From assembly GCA_964439725.1 (NCBI GenBank), contig CAYTPY010000001.1, forward strand, positions 1 through 64,000: a stretch of 64,000 nt of DNA, given 5' to 3'. This document shows positions 1 to 6,882 of this stretch, one piece after another. The position numbers and the translations under genes were made by a program. The notes beneath the pieces are model-generated. The model was not told the DNA's origin and did not search any database. It was given only the letters and a program-made list of their open reading frames with translations. Within the stretch, counting starts at the first letter, position 1. The number at the start of each line of letters is the position of its first letter. Origin of the DNA: Croceibacterium_A sp964439725. GTDB taxonomy: Bacteria; Pseudomonadota; Alphaproteobacteria; Sphingomonadales; Sphingomonadaceae.

Positions 1-769
1 CCTTCACATGGACAAAGTCGCGGCGCTGCTCCCCGTCTTCGAAGATCAGCGGCGGCTGGCCGTTCAGCAGCCGCGAGGCGAAGATCGCCAGCACGCCCGT
101 GTAGGGGTTGGAAAGAGCCTGGCCGGGGCCGTAGACGTTGAACAGCCGCAGGCACACGCTCTCGATACCATAGGGCTGGCCCATGATGTGGGTCGTGCGC
201 TCCTGGACGTACTTGTTGAGCGCGTAGATCGAGGAGAGGCTCGGCCGCTTCCATTCGGGGGTGGCCACCGGGGCGAGCGGGCGGCCCTGATCGTCGACGG
301 GATCCCACTGGGCCTGCCCGTCGCGCAGCGGCTTGCGCGCCGCGTCCTCGACCAGGGCTCCATCGGCATCGCGGTAGAGCCCTTCGCCGTAGATGCTCAT
401 CGAGGAGGCGGTGACGACCCGGCGCACCGGATGGTCTATCAATCGTTCGAACAGGACGGCGGTGCCGACATCGTTGGTCGAGGTATAGCGCTCGACCTCG
501 TACATCGACTGACCGACGCCGACTTCGGCCGCCAGGTGGACGACACTGTCGACCCCGCGCAGCGCTTCGGCGACGCGCCTGCCGTCTCGAACATCGCCGA
601 GCAGGAACTCGACGTCCGAAGACAGCCCGGTCGGCCGCGCATCTTTTCCGTGTACCTGCTCAATTAGCGCATCAAGCACGCGAACTTTGAAGCCGCGTTC
701 GAGTAATTCACTGCAGACGGCCCTCCCAATGAAGCCCGCGCCTCCCGTAACGAGCACAGTTTCTGTCAT
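1..769 (-). CDS. NAD-dependent sugar-nucleotide epimerase/dehydratase (partial)
   Basis: An extended short-chain dehydrogenase of the NDP-sugar epimerase/dehydratase type. It starts at ATG 769 and runs off the left edge, so the C-terminus is missing. The N-terminus MTETVLVTGGAGFIG carries the Rossmann GGxGxxG motif. Further in, VVHLAAE, a Ser-rich segment ending SMSIYG and the catalytic YALNK (YxxxK) appear in the order expected for this family, followed by LRLFNVYGPG. Such enzymes oxidise, epimerise or dehydrate nucleotide-bound sugars. The exact substrate cannot be read from the sequence. It is divergent from the methyltransferase gene, and a 350-base intergenic region with a perfect inverted repeat separates them. 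Family assignment is firm; its role in the neighbouring cluster is inferred. Confidence 0.88.
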   Translation of the reverse strand, partial: MTETVLVTGGAGFIGRAVCSELLERGFKVRVLDALIEQVHGKDARPTGLSSDVEFLLGDVRDGRRVAEALRGVDSVVHLAAEVGVGQSMYEVERYTSTNDVGTAVLFERLIDHPVRRVVTASSMSIYGEGLYRDADGALVEDAARKPLRDGQAQWDPVDDQGRPLAPVATPEWKRPSLSSIYALNKYVQERTTHIMGQPYGIESVCLRLFNVYGPGQALSNPYTGVLAIFASRLLNGQPPLIFEDGEQRRDFVHVK

Positions 770-1119
770 GCAGTTTCCTTATAGTATGACTCTCGGACAG
801 GGTGACGCACGGTCAACAGCAACGCCGCTGACATGTGGCCCGTAACATTATAAACAAATGCCGGGTTCCGCTCCTGCCGATTACACCCTAGACTGGTCCG
901 TAATGCATCTTCTTGATCTAAGTTCCCGCACCTTTGCTAGAACTAACTTAGATCAAGGGAACCGATGCCGCGGATAAGCTTTGTAGAAGCTGCAGGACTC
1001 TCGGGGAGACTGTCCTGTCCATGCAACAGCAGGGGATGGGTTATCGCAACCGCAACGACACAGCCTGTTCTGGAGATCGGCCGTAATGAATCCCAGGTCA
1101 CGAGAGCCGAGGGTTGCGA
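770..1119. promoter_or_regulatory. Divergent intergenic region
   Basis: No coding frame with convincing composition is visible in these 350 bases between the divergent epimerase and methyltransferase genes. It is more AT-rich than the flanks around 785-960 and should contain both divergent promoters. The only clear structure is the perfect inverted repeat at 912-957. Confidence 0.5.
912..957. repeat. Perfect 13-bp inverted repeat
   Basis: CTTGATCTAAGTT at 912-924 is exactly complementary to AACTTAGATCAAG at 945-957, with a 20-base spacer. No T-run follows on either strand, so an intrinsic terminator is unlikely. A two-site operator or a cruciform/mRNA leader hairpin is more plausible. It lies about 160 bases upstream of the methyltransferase start and about 140 bases upstream of the epimerase start. 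Confidence 0.7.
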
Positions 1120-1944
1120 GTGACTCCGCAAGGCGCCGCCGCAGGCAAGCTGCAGTTGGACGAAGTACGCTCGCTGCGGCAGCGGGTCGATGACCTCGCG
1201 CCCTGGTTCCAGAACATCGACCTCGGCCACGGCATCCGCACCGCGCCGGAGCACTTCCTGGGCGACTATCCCACCTTCAAGTACCAGCGCTTCGCGCATG
1301 CGCTGCCGGATGATCTCGCCGGCAAGTCGGTGCTCGACGTCGGCTGCAACGCTGGGTTCTACGCGATCGAGATGAAGAAACGCGGGGCTGGCCGCGTGCT
1401 CGGCATCGACAGTGATGAGCGCTATCTGGCCCAGGCCCGCCTCGCCTCCGACGCCCTCGGTTTCGACGACATCGAGTTCGCGCAGCTCTCGGTCTACGAC
1501 GTCGGCGCGCTAGGCGAGAAGTTCGACTGGGTCATCTTCATGGGCGTGCTCTATCATCTGCGCCACCCGCTGCTCGCGCTCGACCTGATTCGCGAACACG
1601 TGGCCGGCGAGATGATGCTGTTCCAGACGATGCAGCAGGGGACCGACGCGGTGCTGCGGGTTCCCGAGGATCACCCGTTCCACAAGCCGGGCACGACGCA
1701 GCCGCCCGACTACTTCGACAATCGGGCCTATCCGAAGATGCATTTCATCGAGCGTGAGTTTGCGCACGACTGGACCAACTGGTGGGCGCCGAACGCCGCC
1801 TGCAGCCAGGCTATGTTGCGCGCGGCGGGCTTCGCCATCGAGGCGAACCCGGAGCCGGAAGTCTACATCTGCCGCGTCTCGCCGGTCCCTTACGGCGACT
1901 ATGGCCCCGCCGCGGTCTATCCAGCCAAGGGAGATCGGGCGTGA
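1120..1944 (+). CDS. SAM-dependent methyltransferase (CmoB/DUF1698-like, TIGR04290-like)
   Basis: About 274 residues. The class I methyltransferase SAM-binding motif VLDVGCNAGFYAIE lies near residues 70-85, followed by an acidic residue after the second strand (LGIDSD). The sequence resembles CmoB-like/DUF1698 methyltransferases and, from memory, the TIGR04290 family that occurs in sugar-related gene neighbourhoods. I chose GTG 1120 because GAGGG at 1109-1113 is well spaced from it; a TTG at 1114 is an alternative. The stop overlaps the GTG start of the next gene (GTGA), which implies translational coupling with the glycosidase. The methyl acceptor is unknown. A small sugar- or inositol-derived metabolite would fit the neighbours, but that is inference. 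Confidence 0.85.
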   Translation: MTPQGAAAGKLQLDEVRSLRQRVDDLAPWFQNIDLGHGIRTAPEHFLGDYPTFKYQRFAHALPDDLAGKSVLDVGCNAGFYAIEMKKRGAGRVLGIDSDERYLAQARLASDALGFDDIEFAQLSVYDVGALGEKFDWVIFMGVLYHLRHPLLALDLIREHVAGEMMLFQTMQQGTDAVLRVPEDHPFHKPGTTQPPDYFDNRAYPKMHFIEREFAHDWTNWWAPNAACSQAMLRAAGFAIEANPEPEVYICRVSPVPYGDYGPAAVYPAKGDRA

Positions 1945-2954
1945 TCGAAGCCGCGATGATCTGGAACGAGCCGAACAACAAGTCGCACTGGGATCCGGCG
2001 CTTGATCCGGAATGGGCGCTGTTCGCCGATCACGTGATCCGCGCGGGCGAAGCGATCCGCTCGGTCAATCCGCAGATGACCCGCGTGCTCGGCGGCATGT
2101 CGCCGATCGATCCGCACTGGCTGAAGCGGATCGAGGGGCACGGCGCGCTCGGCGCCGTGGACGTGGTCGCGGTGCACGGCTTCCCGCTCGACTGGAACCT
2201 TTGGCCGCTCAATTCCTGGCCCGACAAGATCGCGGAGATCAAGGCGGTCACCGACAAGCCGGTCTGGGTCACCGAAGTCGGCGTCAGCAGCTTCGGCGCC
2301 GAGGAAGTGCAGGTCTTTGGGCTGGAGCGCACCGCCACGCTGCTCAAGGATATCGTCCCGCGCGTTTTCTGGTACTCGCTGTTCGACCTGCCGCAGTCGT
2401 GGGGCGCGGAAACCCGCCACCGCGAAGCGGAAGGCTCCTCCTACTACCGGCACTTCTACCTCGGCCTGATCCGTGAGGACGGCACACCCAAACCGGCGCT
2501 CGCCAACTATGCCGAGCATGCCGCCGAGATCGGGCTGATGCAGTGGTTCCACTTCCACGATCCGCGCCTCGACGAAGCGGTGCAGTGGATGAAGCGGCTA
2601 GGCACCCGCCGCATCCGCACCGGTCTCAGCTGGGCCGACAGCTTCCGACCGGGTGCGATCGACTGGTTCGATCGGCAGATGGAAGCGCTCGCCGATTTCG
2701 ACGTGACGGTGACTTTCTGCTTCACGCCGCAGCATCTCGGGATTTCGCCGCACCACACCAGCCCGGCGCAGGATCCGCAGGCCTTTGCCGATTTCTGCGC
2801 GTGGATGATCGACCGCTACGCGCCTGCCTCGGCGGTGCGAGCGCCAGTGGCTGTGCCCGATCTCACCGTGCCCGATGACGTGAGCCCGCCCGAGCTCAGC
2901 CCGCTGCACTTCGACCGTGACGAGCGGCTTGCCGCCGAAAGGAGCGTAGCCTGA
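1941..2954 (+). CDS. Clan GH-A glycoside hydrolase (beta-xylosidase-like)
   Basis: About 337 residues with the TIM-barrel signature of clan A glycosidases: IWNEPNN near the N-terminus (acid/base Glu in NEP) and VWVTEVGVSS near residue 110 (nucleophile Glu). No signal peptide is visible, so it is probably cytoplasmic, unlike the polysaccharide-degrading enzymes later in the window. The GTG start at 1941 overlaps the methyltransferase stop; the frame stays open further upstream, but only over methyltransferase coding sequence. The NEP motif lies unusually close to the N-terminus, so the first strands of a canonical barrel appear to be missing or rearranged, since a second barrel-like segment follows after residue 200. 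The stop overlaps the next ATG by one base. A role in trimming or transferring sugar on a small glycoside is inferred. Confidence 0.75.
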   Translation: MIEAAMIWNEPNNKSHWDPALDPEWALFADHVIRAGEAIRSVNPQMTRVLGGMSPIDPHWLKRIEGHGALGAVDVVAVHGFPLDWNLWPLNSWPDKIAEIKAVTDKPVWVTEVGVSSFGAEEVQVFGLERTATLLKDIVPRVFWYSLFDLPQSWGAETRHREAEGSSYYRHFYLGLIREDGTPKPALANYAEHAAEIGLMQWFHFHDPRLDEAVQWMKRLGTRRIRTGLSWADSFRPGAIDWFDRQMEALADFDVTVTFCFTPQHLGISPHHTSPAQDPQAFADFCAWMIDRYAPASAVRAPVAVPDLTVPDDVSPPELSPLHFDRDERLAAERSVA

Positions 2955-4063
2955 TGCTCTCTCCCGATCAGCGCGGCATCAATGTCGCCATCGTCGGAAT
3001 CGGCAACTGCGCCAGCTCTCTCGTCCAGGGCGTCGAGCACTACCGCTCGGGTACCAACGACACGACCGGCCTGATGCACCACGAGATCGGCGGCTACGAG
3101 CCGAGCGACATCCGCGTCGTCGCGGCCTGGGACATCGACCGGCGCAAGGTCGGCCGCGACGTGGCCGAAGCGATCTTCGCCAAGCCGAACTGCACCGCGG
3201 TGTTCTGCGACAGCCTCGAGCTGACCGGAGCCGTAGTTCGCATGGGCCGCGCTCTCGACGGGGTGGCCGATCACATGGCGCAGTTCCCGGAGGAGCGCAG
3301 CTTCCGCCTCGCCGACGCGCCACAGCCCGACAAGGCGGAAGTGGTCGAGCTGCTGCGCGAAAGTCGCGCCGACGTGCTGATGAACTACTTGCCGGTCGGG
3401 TCGCAGGAAGCCAGCGAGTTCTACGCCGAATGCGCACTCGAGGCGGGTGTCGCTTTCGTCAACAACATCCCGGTGTTCATCGCCAGCGATCCGCACTGGG
3501 CCGAGCGCTTCCGAGCCGCCGGCGTGCCGATCATCGGCGACGACATCAAGGCACAGCTTGGCGCGACGATCGTGCACCGCGTACTGACCGACCTGTTCGC
3601 CAAGCGCGGGGTCGCACTCGACCGGACCTATCAGCTCAATACCGGCGGCAACACCGACTTCCTCAACATGCTAGAGCGTACCCGTCTCGCGTCGAAGAAG
3701 GAGTCGAAGACCGAGGCCGTGCAGTCGGTCGCCGCAGCACGGCTGGTGGACGAGAACATCCACGTCGGTCCGTCGGATTACGTCGCCTGGCAGAACGACA
3801 ACAAGGTCTGCTTCCTCAGGATGGAAGGCCGGCTGTTCGGCGGGGTGCCGATGAACCTCGAGCTGCGCCTGTCGGTCGAGGACAGCCCGAACTCGGCCGG
3901 CGTCGCCATCGACATGATTCGCTGCGCCAAGCTCGCCAAGGACCGCGGTCTCGCCGGGCCCGTCGAGGCGCCCGCGGCATGGTTCTGCAAGCACCCGCCG
4001 GTGCAGATGACCGACGACGAAGCCCACGCTCTCGTCGAGGCCTTCATCGCCGGCCAAGAGTGA
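2954..4063 (+). CDS. ino1: Inositol-3-phosphate synthase
   Basis: 369 residues. The N-terminal Rossmann region contains AIVGIGNCASSLVQGVEHY, typical of the short prokaryotic myo-inositol-1-phosphate synthases. Later blocks IIGDDIKAQLGATI, LNTGGNTDFLNM and VSDYVAW-like (GPSDYVAWQNDNK) are hallmark regions of the family. The enzyme isomerises glucose-6-phosphate to inositol-3-phosphate using NAD. The start overlaps the stop of the glycosidase gene (TGATG), so it belongs to the same operon. De novo inositol phosphate synthesis is uncommon in proteobacteria outside certain alphaproteobacteria, which makes the cluster notable. The product could feed inositol lipids or a soluble inositol glycoside; the sequence does not decide between them. 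Confidence 0.93.
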   Translation: MLSPDQRGINVAIVGIGNCASSLVQGVEHYRSGTNDTTGLMHHEIGGYEPSDIRVVAAWDIDRRKVGRDVAEAIFAKPNCTAVFCDSLELTGAVVRMGRALDGVADHMAQFPEERSFRLADAPQPDKAEVVELLRESRADVLMNYLPVGSQEASEFYAECALEAGVAFVNNIPVFIASDPHWAERFRAAGVPIIGDDIKAQLGATIVHRVLTDLFAKRGVALDRTYQLNTGGNTDFLNMLERTRLASKKESKTEAVQSVAAARLVDENIHVGPSDYVAWQNDNKVCFLRMEGRLFGGVPMNLELRLSVEDSPNSAGVAIDMIRCAKLAKDRGLAGPVEAPAAWFCKHPPVQMTDDEAHALVEAFIAGQE

Positions 4064-4077
4064 GGCGCATGCCCGGT

Positions 4078-4611
4078 TCAGTCGAGCTCCTGCTCGCGCC
4101 TCTGCGCGTCCAGCGCTTCCATGACCTCTACGGGCGCCACGTCCTTCTCGATCTCGGCGAATTCAGGGTCGTCCACCGGCACGTCGAGACGTCCAGCCAC
4201 GCGATCGAGCAACTGCGCCATACGGGTCAATTCATGCTCGGTCAGCAGCGAGATGTGGAGGTCGAGGTCCGCGCGCCGATCTGCGGCGGCGGCCATGCGG
4301 TTCTGGCTGATCAGCACGAAAGTCGACAGGAAGATCGCCTCGACCGAGGCGATCATCGCCAGGGCGACGAAGGTGGGGTCGAACGGCGCCACGCCCGGAA
4401 CCCAGCCAAGGTTGACCGTGATCCACGTCCCGAAGATCGCCAGGTGCAAGTACACGAACAGCATAGAGCCGGTGAAACACGTGATCCTGTGCGCGATCCG
4501 GTCGCTGGCGGGCGCCCTGGAGCGTTCCTGTTTCTCGCGCTCGGCCAACGCGACGATATTCTCGCTGAGCGTACCGCTGAGCGAGGTTCCGAATTTCAGT
4601 CCTGGTTCCAT
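4078..4611 (-). CDS. DUF1003 membrane protein
   Basis: About 177 residues from ATG 4611. The frame is open further upstream, but that would run into the dehydrogenase gene that starts at 4650 on the other strand. The middle of the protein carries two hydrophobic segments, around FVYLHLAIFGTWITVNLG and FVALAMIASVEAIFLSTFV, followed by the conserved SQNRMAAAADRRADLDL stretch typical of DUF1003. The family has no established function. The gene is antisense to its neighbours and converges on the inositol-phosphate synthase gene with a 14-base gap, so it interrupts an otherwise co-directional cluster. Confidence 0.85.
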   Translation of the reverse strand: MEPGLKFGTSLSGTLSENIVALAEREKQERSRAPASDRIAHRITCFTGSMLFVYLHLAIFGTWITVNLGWVPGVAPFDPTFVALAMIASVEAIFLSTFVLISQNRMAAAADRRADLDLHISLLTEHELTRMAQLLDRVAGRLDVPVDDPEFAEIEKDVAPVEVMEALDAQRREQELD

Positions 4612-4649
4612 GCTGGGGCCAATCGACGGAGGGCAAGAAGGTTGCAGCA

Positions 4650-5615
4650 ATGGAGCTGATGCGCGCGGCGGTGCTGGCCGCCCCGGGTGAAATACGGATC
4701 GAGGAACGGCAACGCCCCGAACCCGGGCCGGGCGAGGTACGCATCCGGCTCGAAGGCTGCGGCGTATGCGCCTCCAACCTCGAGCCTTGGGCAGGCCTGG
4801 AGTGGATGACATACCCCGGTGACGCAGGCGGCCTCGGCCACGAAGGTTGGGGCGTCGTGGATGCCATAGGGCCGGACGTGACGAACGTCGCGCCGGGAGA
4901 CCGCGTCGCCGCCTTATCCTACCGCAGCTTCGCCGAATACGACCTCGCGCGCGCCGAAGCCGTGGTGCGGCTGCCGCCGGAACTCGGTGAACAGCCCTTC
5001 CCCGGCGAGCCGCTCGGCTGCGCGTTCAACATCTTCCGGCGCAGCGACATCCAGCCGGGTCAGACTGTGGCGGTCATCGGTATCGGCTTTCTCGGCGCGG
5101 TGCTGACGCGGCTGGCGAGCGAGGCAGGCGCGCGCGTCATCGCGATATCGCGCCGGCCGGAATCGCTCGACCTCGCTCGCCACTACGGCGCCGCCGAGAC
5201 GATCCCAATGGACGATCACTGGGCGATCATTGAGCGGGTCAAGGAACTCACCGGCGACGCCTTGTGCGAGCGCGTGATCGAATGCGTCGGCAAGCAATGG
5301 CCGCTCGACCTCGCCGGAGAGCTCGTCGCTTTCGGCGGCAAGCTGATCGTCGCCGGCTATCATCAGGACGGGCCGCGCCAGGTCGGCATGCAGATGTGGA
5401 ACTGGAAAGGGATCGACGTGATCAACGCGCACGAACGCGACCTCGCGGTGCAATTGCGCGGCGTGCAGGAAGCGGTGGATGCGGTAGCCAGCGGCCGGCT
5501 CGATCCGGCGCCGCTCTATACCCACCGCTACACGCTCGACGAACTCCCCGCCGCGCTCGACGCGACGCGCGACAAGCCGCAAGGCTTCGTCAAGGCGCTG
5601 GTCACGCTGGCATGA
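4650..5615 (+). CDS. Zinc-type medium-chain alcohol dehydrogenase
   Basis: 321 residues. The N-terminal GroES-like domain contains GCGVCASNLEPW (catalytic-zinc Cys region) and LGHEGWGVV (the GHE motif). The C-terminal Rossmann domain has VAVIGIGFLGAV. The four-cysteine lobe that binds the structural zinc in classical ADHs is absent, as in several sugar/polyol dehydrogenase subgroups. A purine-rich AAGAAGG at 4635-4641 supports ATG 4650. The gene ends in an ATGA overlap with the oxidoreductase gene, so the two proteins are coupled and probably act in sequence on one alcohol or polyol. Oxidation of an inositol or sugar hydroxyl is an inference from the neighbours. Confidence 0.88.
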   Translation: MELMRAAVLAAPGEIRIEERQRPEPGPGEVRIRLEGCGVCASNLEPWAGLEWMTYPGDAGGLGHEGWGVVDAIGPDVTNVAPGDRVAALSYRSFAEYDLARAEAVVRLPPELGEQPFPGEPLGCAFNIFRRSDIQPGQTVAVIGIGFLGAVLTRLASEAGARVIAISRRPESLDLARHYGAAETIPMDDHWAIIERVKELTGDALCERVIECVGKQWPLDLAGELVAFGGKLIVAGYHQDGPRQVGMQMWNWKGIDVINAHERDLAVQLRGVQEAVDAVASGRLDPAPLYTHRYTLDELPAALDATRDKPQGFVKALVTLA

Positions 5616-6604
5616 CCCGCCCCCGCATTGGTTTTCTCGGCACCGGCTGGATCGGGCGCCACCGGATGGAAGCGATGATCGCTACCGGAGCGATCGAGCC
5701 GGTCGCTCTATCCGATCCCTCGGCCGAATGTGCGGCCGAAGCGGCGAAGCTGGCGCCCGGCGCCGCGGTCTTGCCCACGCTCGAGGCAATCCTCGATTAC
5801 GGGCTCGACGGCTTGGTCATCGCTACCCCCAGCGCGCTTCATGCCGAGCAGGCGATCGCCGCGTTCGATCGGGGCATCGCGGTGTTCTGCCAGAAGCCGC
5901 TCGGCCGCAGTGCTGCGGAAGCCGCGGCGGTCGTCGAAGCTGCGCGCCGCGCCGACCGCCTGCTCGGGCTCGACTTGTCGTACCGTCACACCGCTGCGGC
6001 CGAAGCGATGGCTGACGTGGTCCGGCGCGGCGACCTTGGCGAGATCTTCGCAGTCGATCTGACCTTCCACAACGCCTATGGGCCCGACAAGCCCTGGTTC
6101 TACGACCGCGCCCTCTCTGGCGGCGGCTGCGTGATCGACCTCGGCGTCCATCTCGCCGATCTCGCCTTGTGGATGCTCGATTTCCCCGCCGTCGAAGCTG
6201 TCACCTCGCGCCTTTATGCCGGCGGGCAGCCGCTCTCGCCGGGATCCTCCGAAGTCGAGGACTACGCCGTCGCCCGCCTCGATCTCGCCGGCGGCACCAA
6301 CGTTCGCCTGGCCTGCTCCTGGCGCCTTCATGCTGGGCAAGAGGCCGTGATCGAAGCCAGCTTCTACGGCACCGCCGGCGCGGTAACCCTGCGCAACGTC
6401 GGCGGCAGCTTCTACGACTTCGAAGCCCAGCATCACCGCGGCACTCAGAGCGAGCGCCTGGTGTCCCCGCCCGACGCCTGGGGCGGCCGCGCAGGCGCGG
6501 CCTGGGCCAGGGCGCTCGCCAAGAGTACACGCTTCGATCCTGCAGCCGATCGCTTCCCCGAAGTGGCCGCGGTACTCGACCGTATCTACGCCTTGGCCGG
6601 ATAG
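5612..6604 (+). CDS. Gfo/Idh/MocA family oxidoreductase
   Basis: 330 residues starting at an ATG that overlaps the stop of the dehydrogenase gene. The N-terminus IGFLGTGWIGRHRM is the NAD(P)-binding motif. VFCQKPLGRSAAEA corresponds to the conserved EKP-type catalytic loop (here QKP), and GGCVIDLGVHLADLALWML is the family's GG...D.G.H.xD block with the catalytic His. These enzymes oxidise or reduce sugars, inositols or their amino derivatives. The Glu-to-Gln change in the EKP motif is a departure from the commonest form. It is the last co-directional gene of the inositol-related cluster. Confidence 0.88.
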   Translation: MTRPRIGFLGTGWIGRHRMEAMIATGAIEPVALSDPSAECAAEAAKLAPGAAVLPTLEAILDYGLDGLVIATPSALHAEQAIAAFDRGIAVFCQKPLGRSAAEAAAVVEAARRADRLLGLDLSYRHTAAAEAMADVVRRGDLGEIFAVDLTFHNAYGPDKPWFYDRALSGGGCVIDLGVHLADLALWMLDFPAVEAVTSRLYAGGQPLSPGSSEVEDYAVARLDLAGGTNVRLACSWRLHAGQEAVIEASFYGTAGAVTLRNVGGSFYDFEAQHHRGTQSERLVSPPDAWGGRAGAAWARALAKSTRFDPAADRFPEVAAVLDRIYALAG

Positions 6605-6677
6605 TCCCACGACTACTGCCCGAAGTGTTTGCGGCCGACCTGGGCACGGGCGCGACCGCGTTGACAGCGGGGCGGGC

Positions 6678-6707
6678 AAAAAAATGGCCCGGCCTTGCGG
6701 CCGAGCC
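6678..6707 (-). terminator. Intrinsic terminator reading leftward, no known gene upstream
   Basis: On the minus strand GGCTCGGCC (6707-6699), a GCAA tetraloop (6698-6695) and GGCCGGGCC (6694-6686) form a 9-bp stem with one G-U pair, followed at 6684-6678 by seven U residues. This is a textbook intrinsic terminator, but both flanking genes run on the plus strand. It therefore implies a leftward transcript starting somewhere right of 6710, or it is a relic. Confidence 0.75.
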
Positions 6708-6882
6708 TGGAAAGTTTGGGAGAGGATGCCTGAAAGGCCCGCTCTCAATGAACCGCCGCGGCGCTGCCGGCAAATGCGAAACCTGCACCAACCGTTGCAA
6801 TAAATGCACCTTAGGCCGGCAACTGCGGATAACGCCGGCCCTGCCCTTAAGGTCGCAGCACTCGGTCGGTAGGGGCCTTGCG

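Noticed and set aside
1782..1940. Longer start for the clan-A glycosidase gene
   Set aside because: The extra codons lie inside the methyltransferase gene and read as a shadow; the GTG-TGA overlap at 1941 is a typical coupled start.
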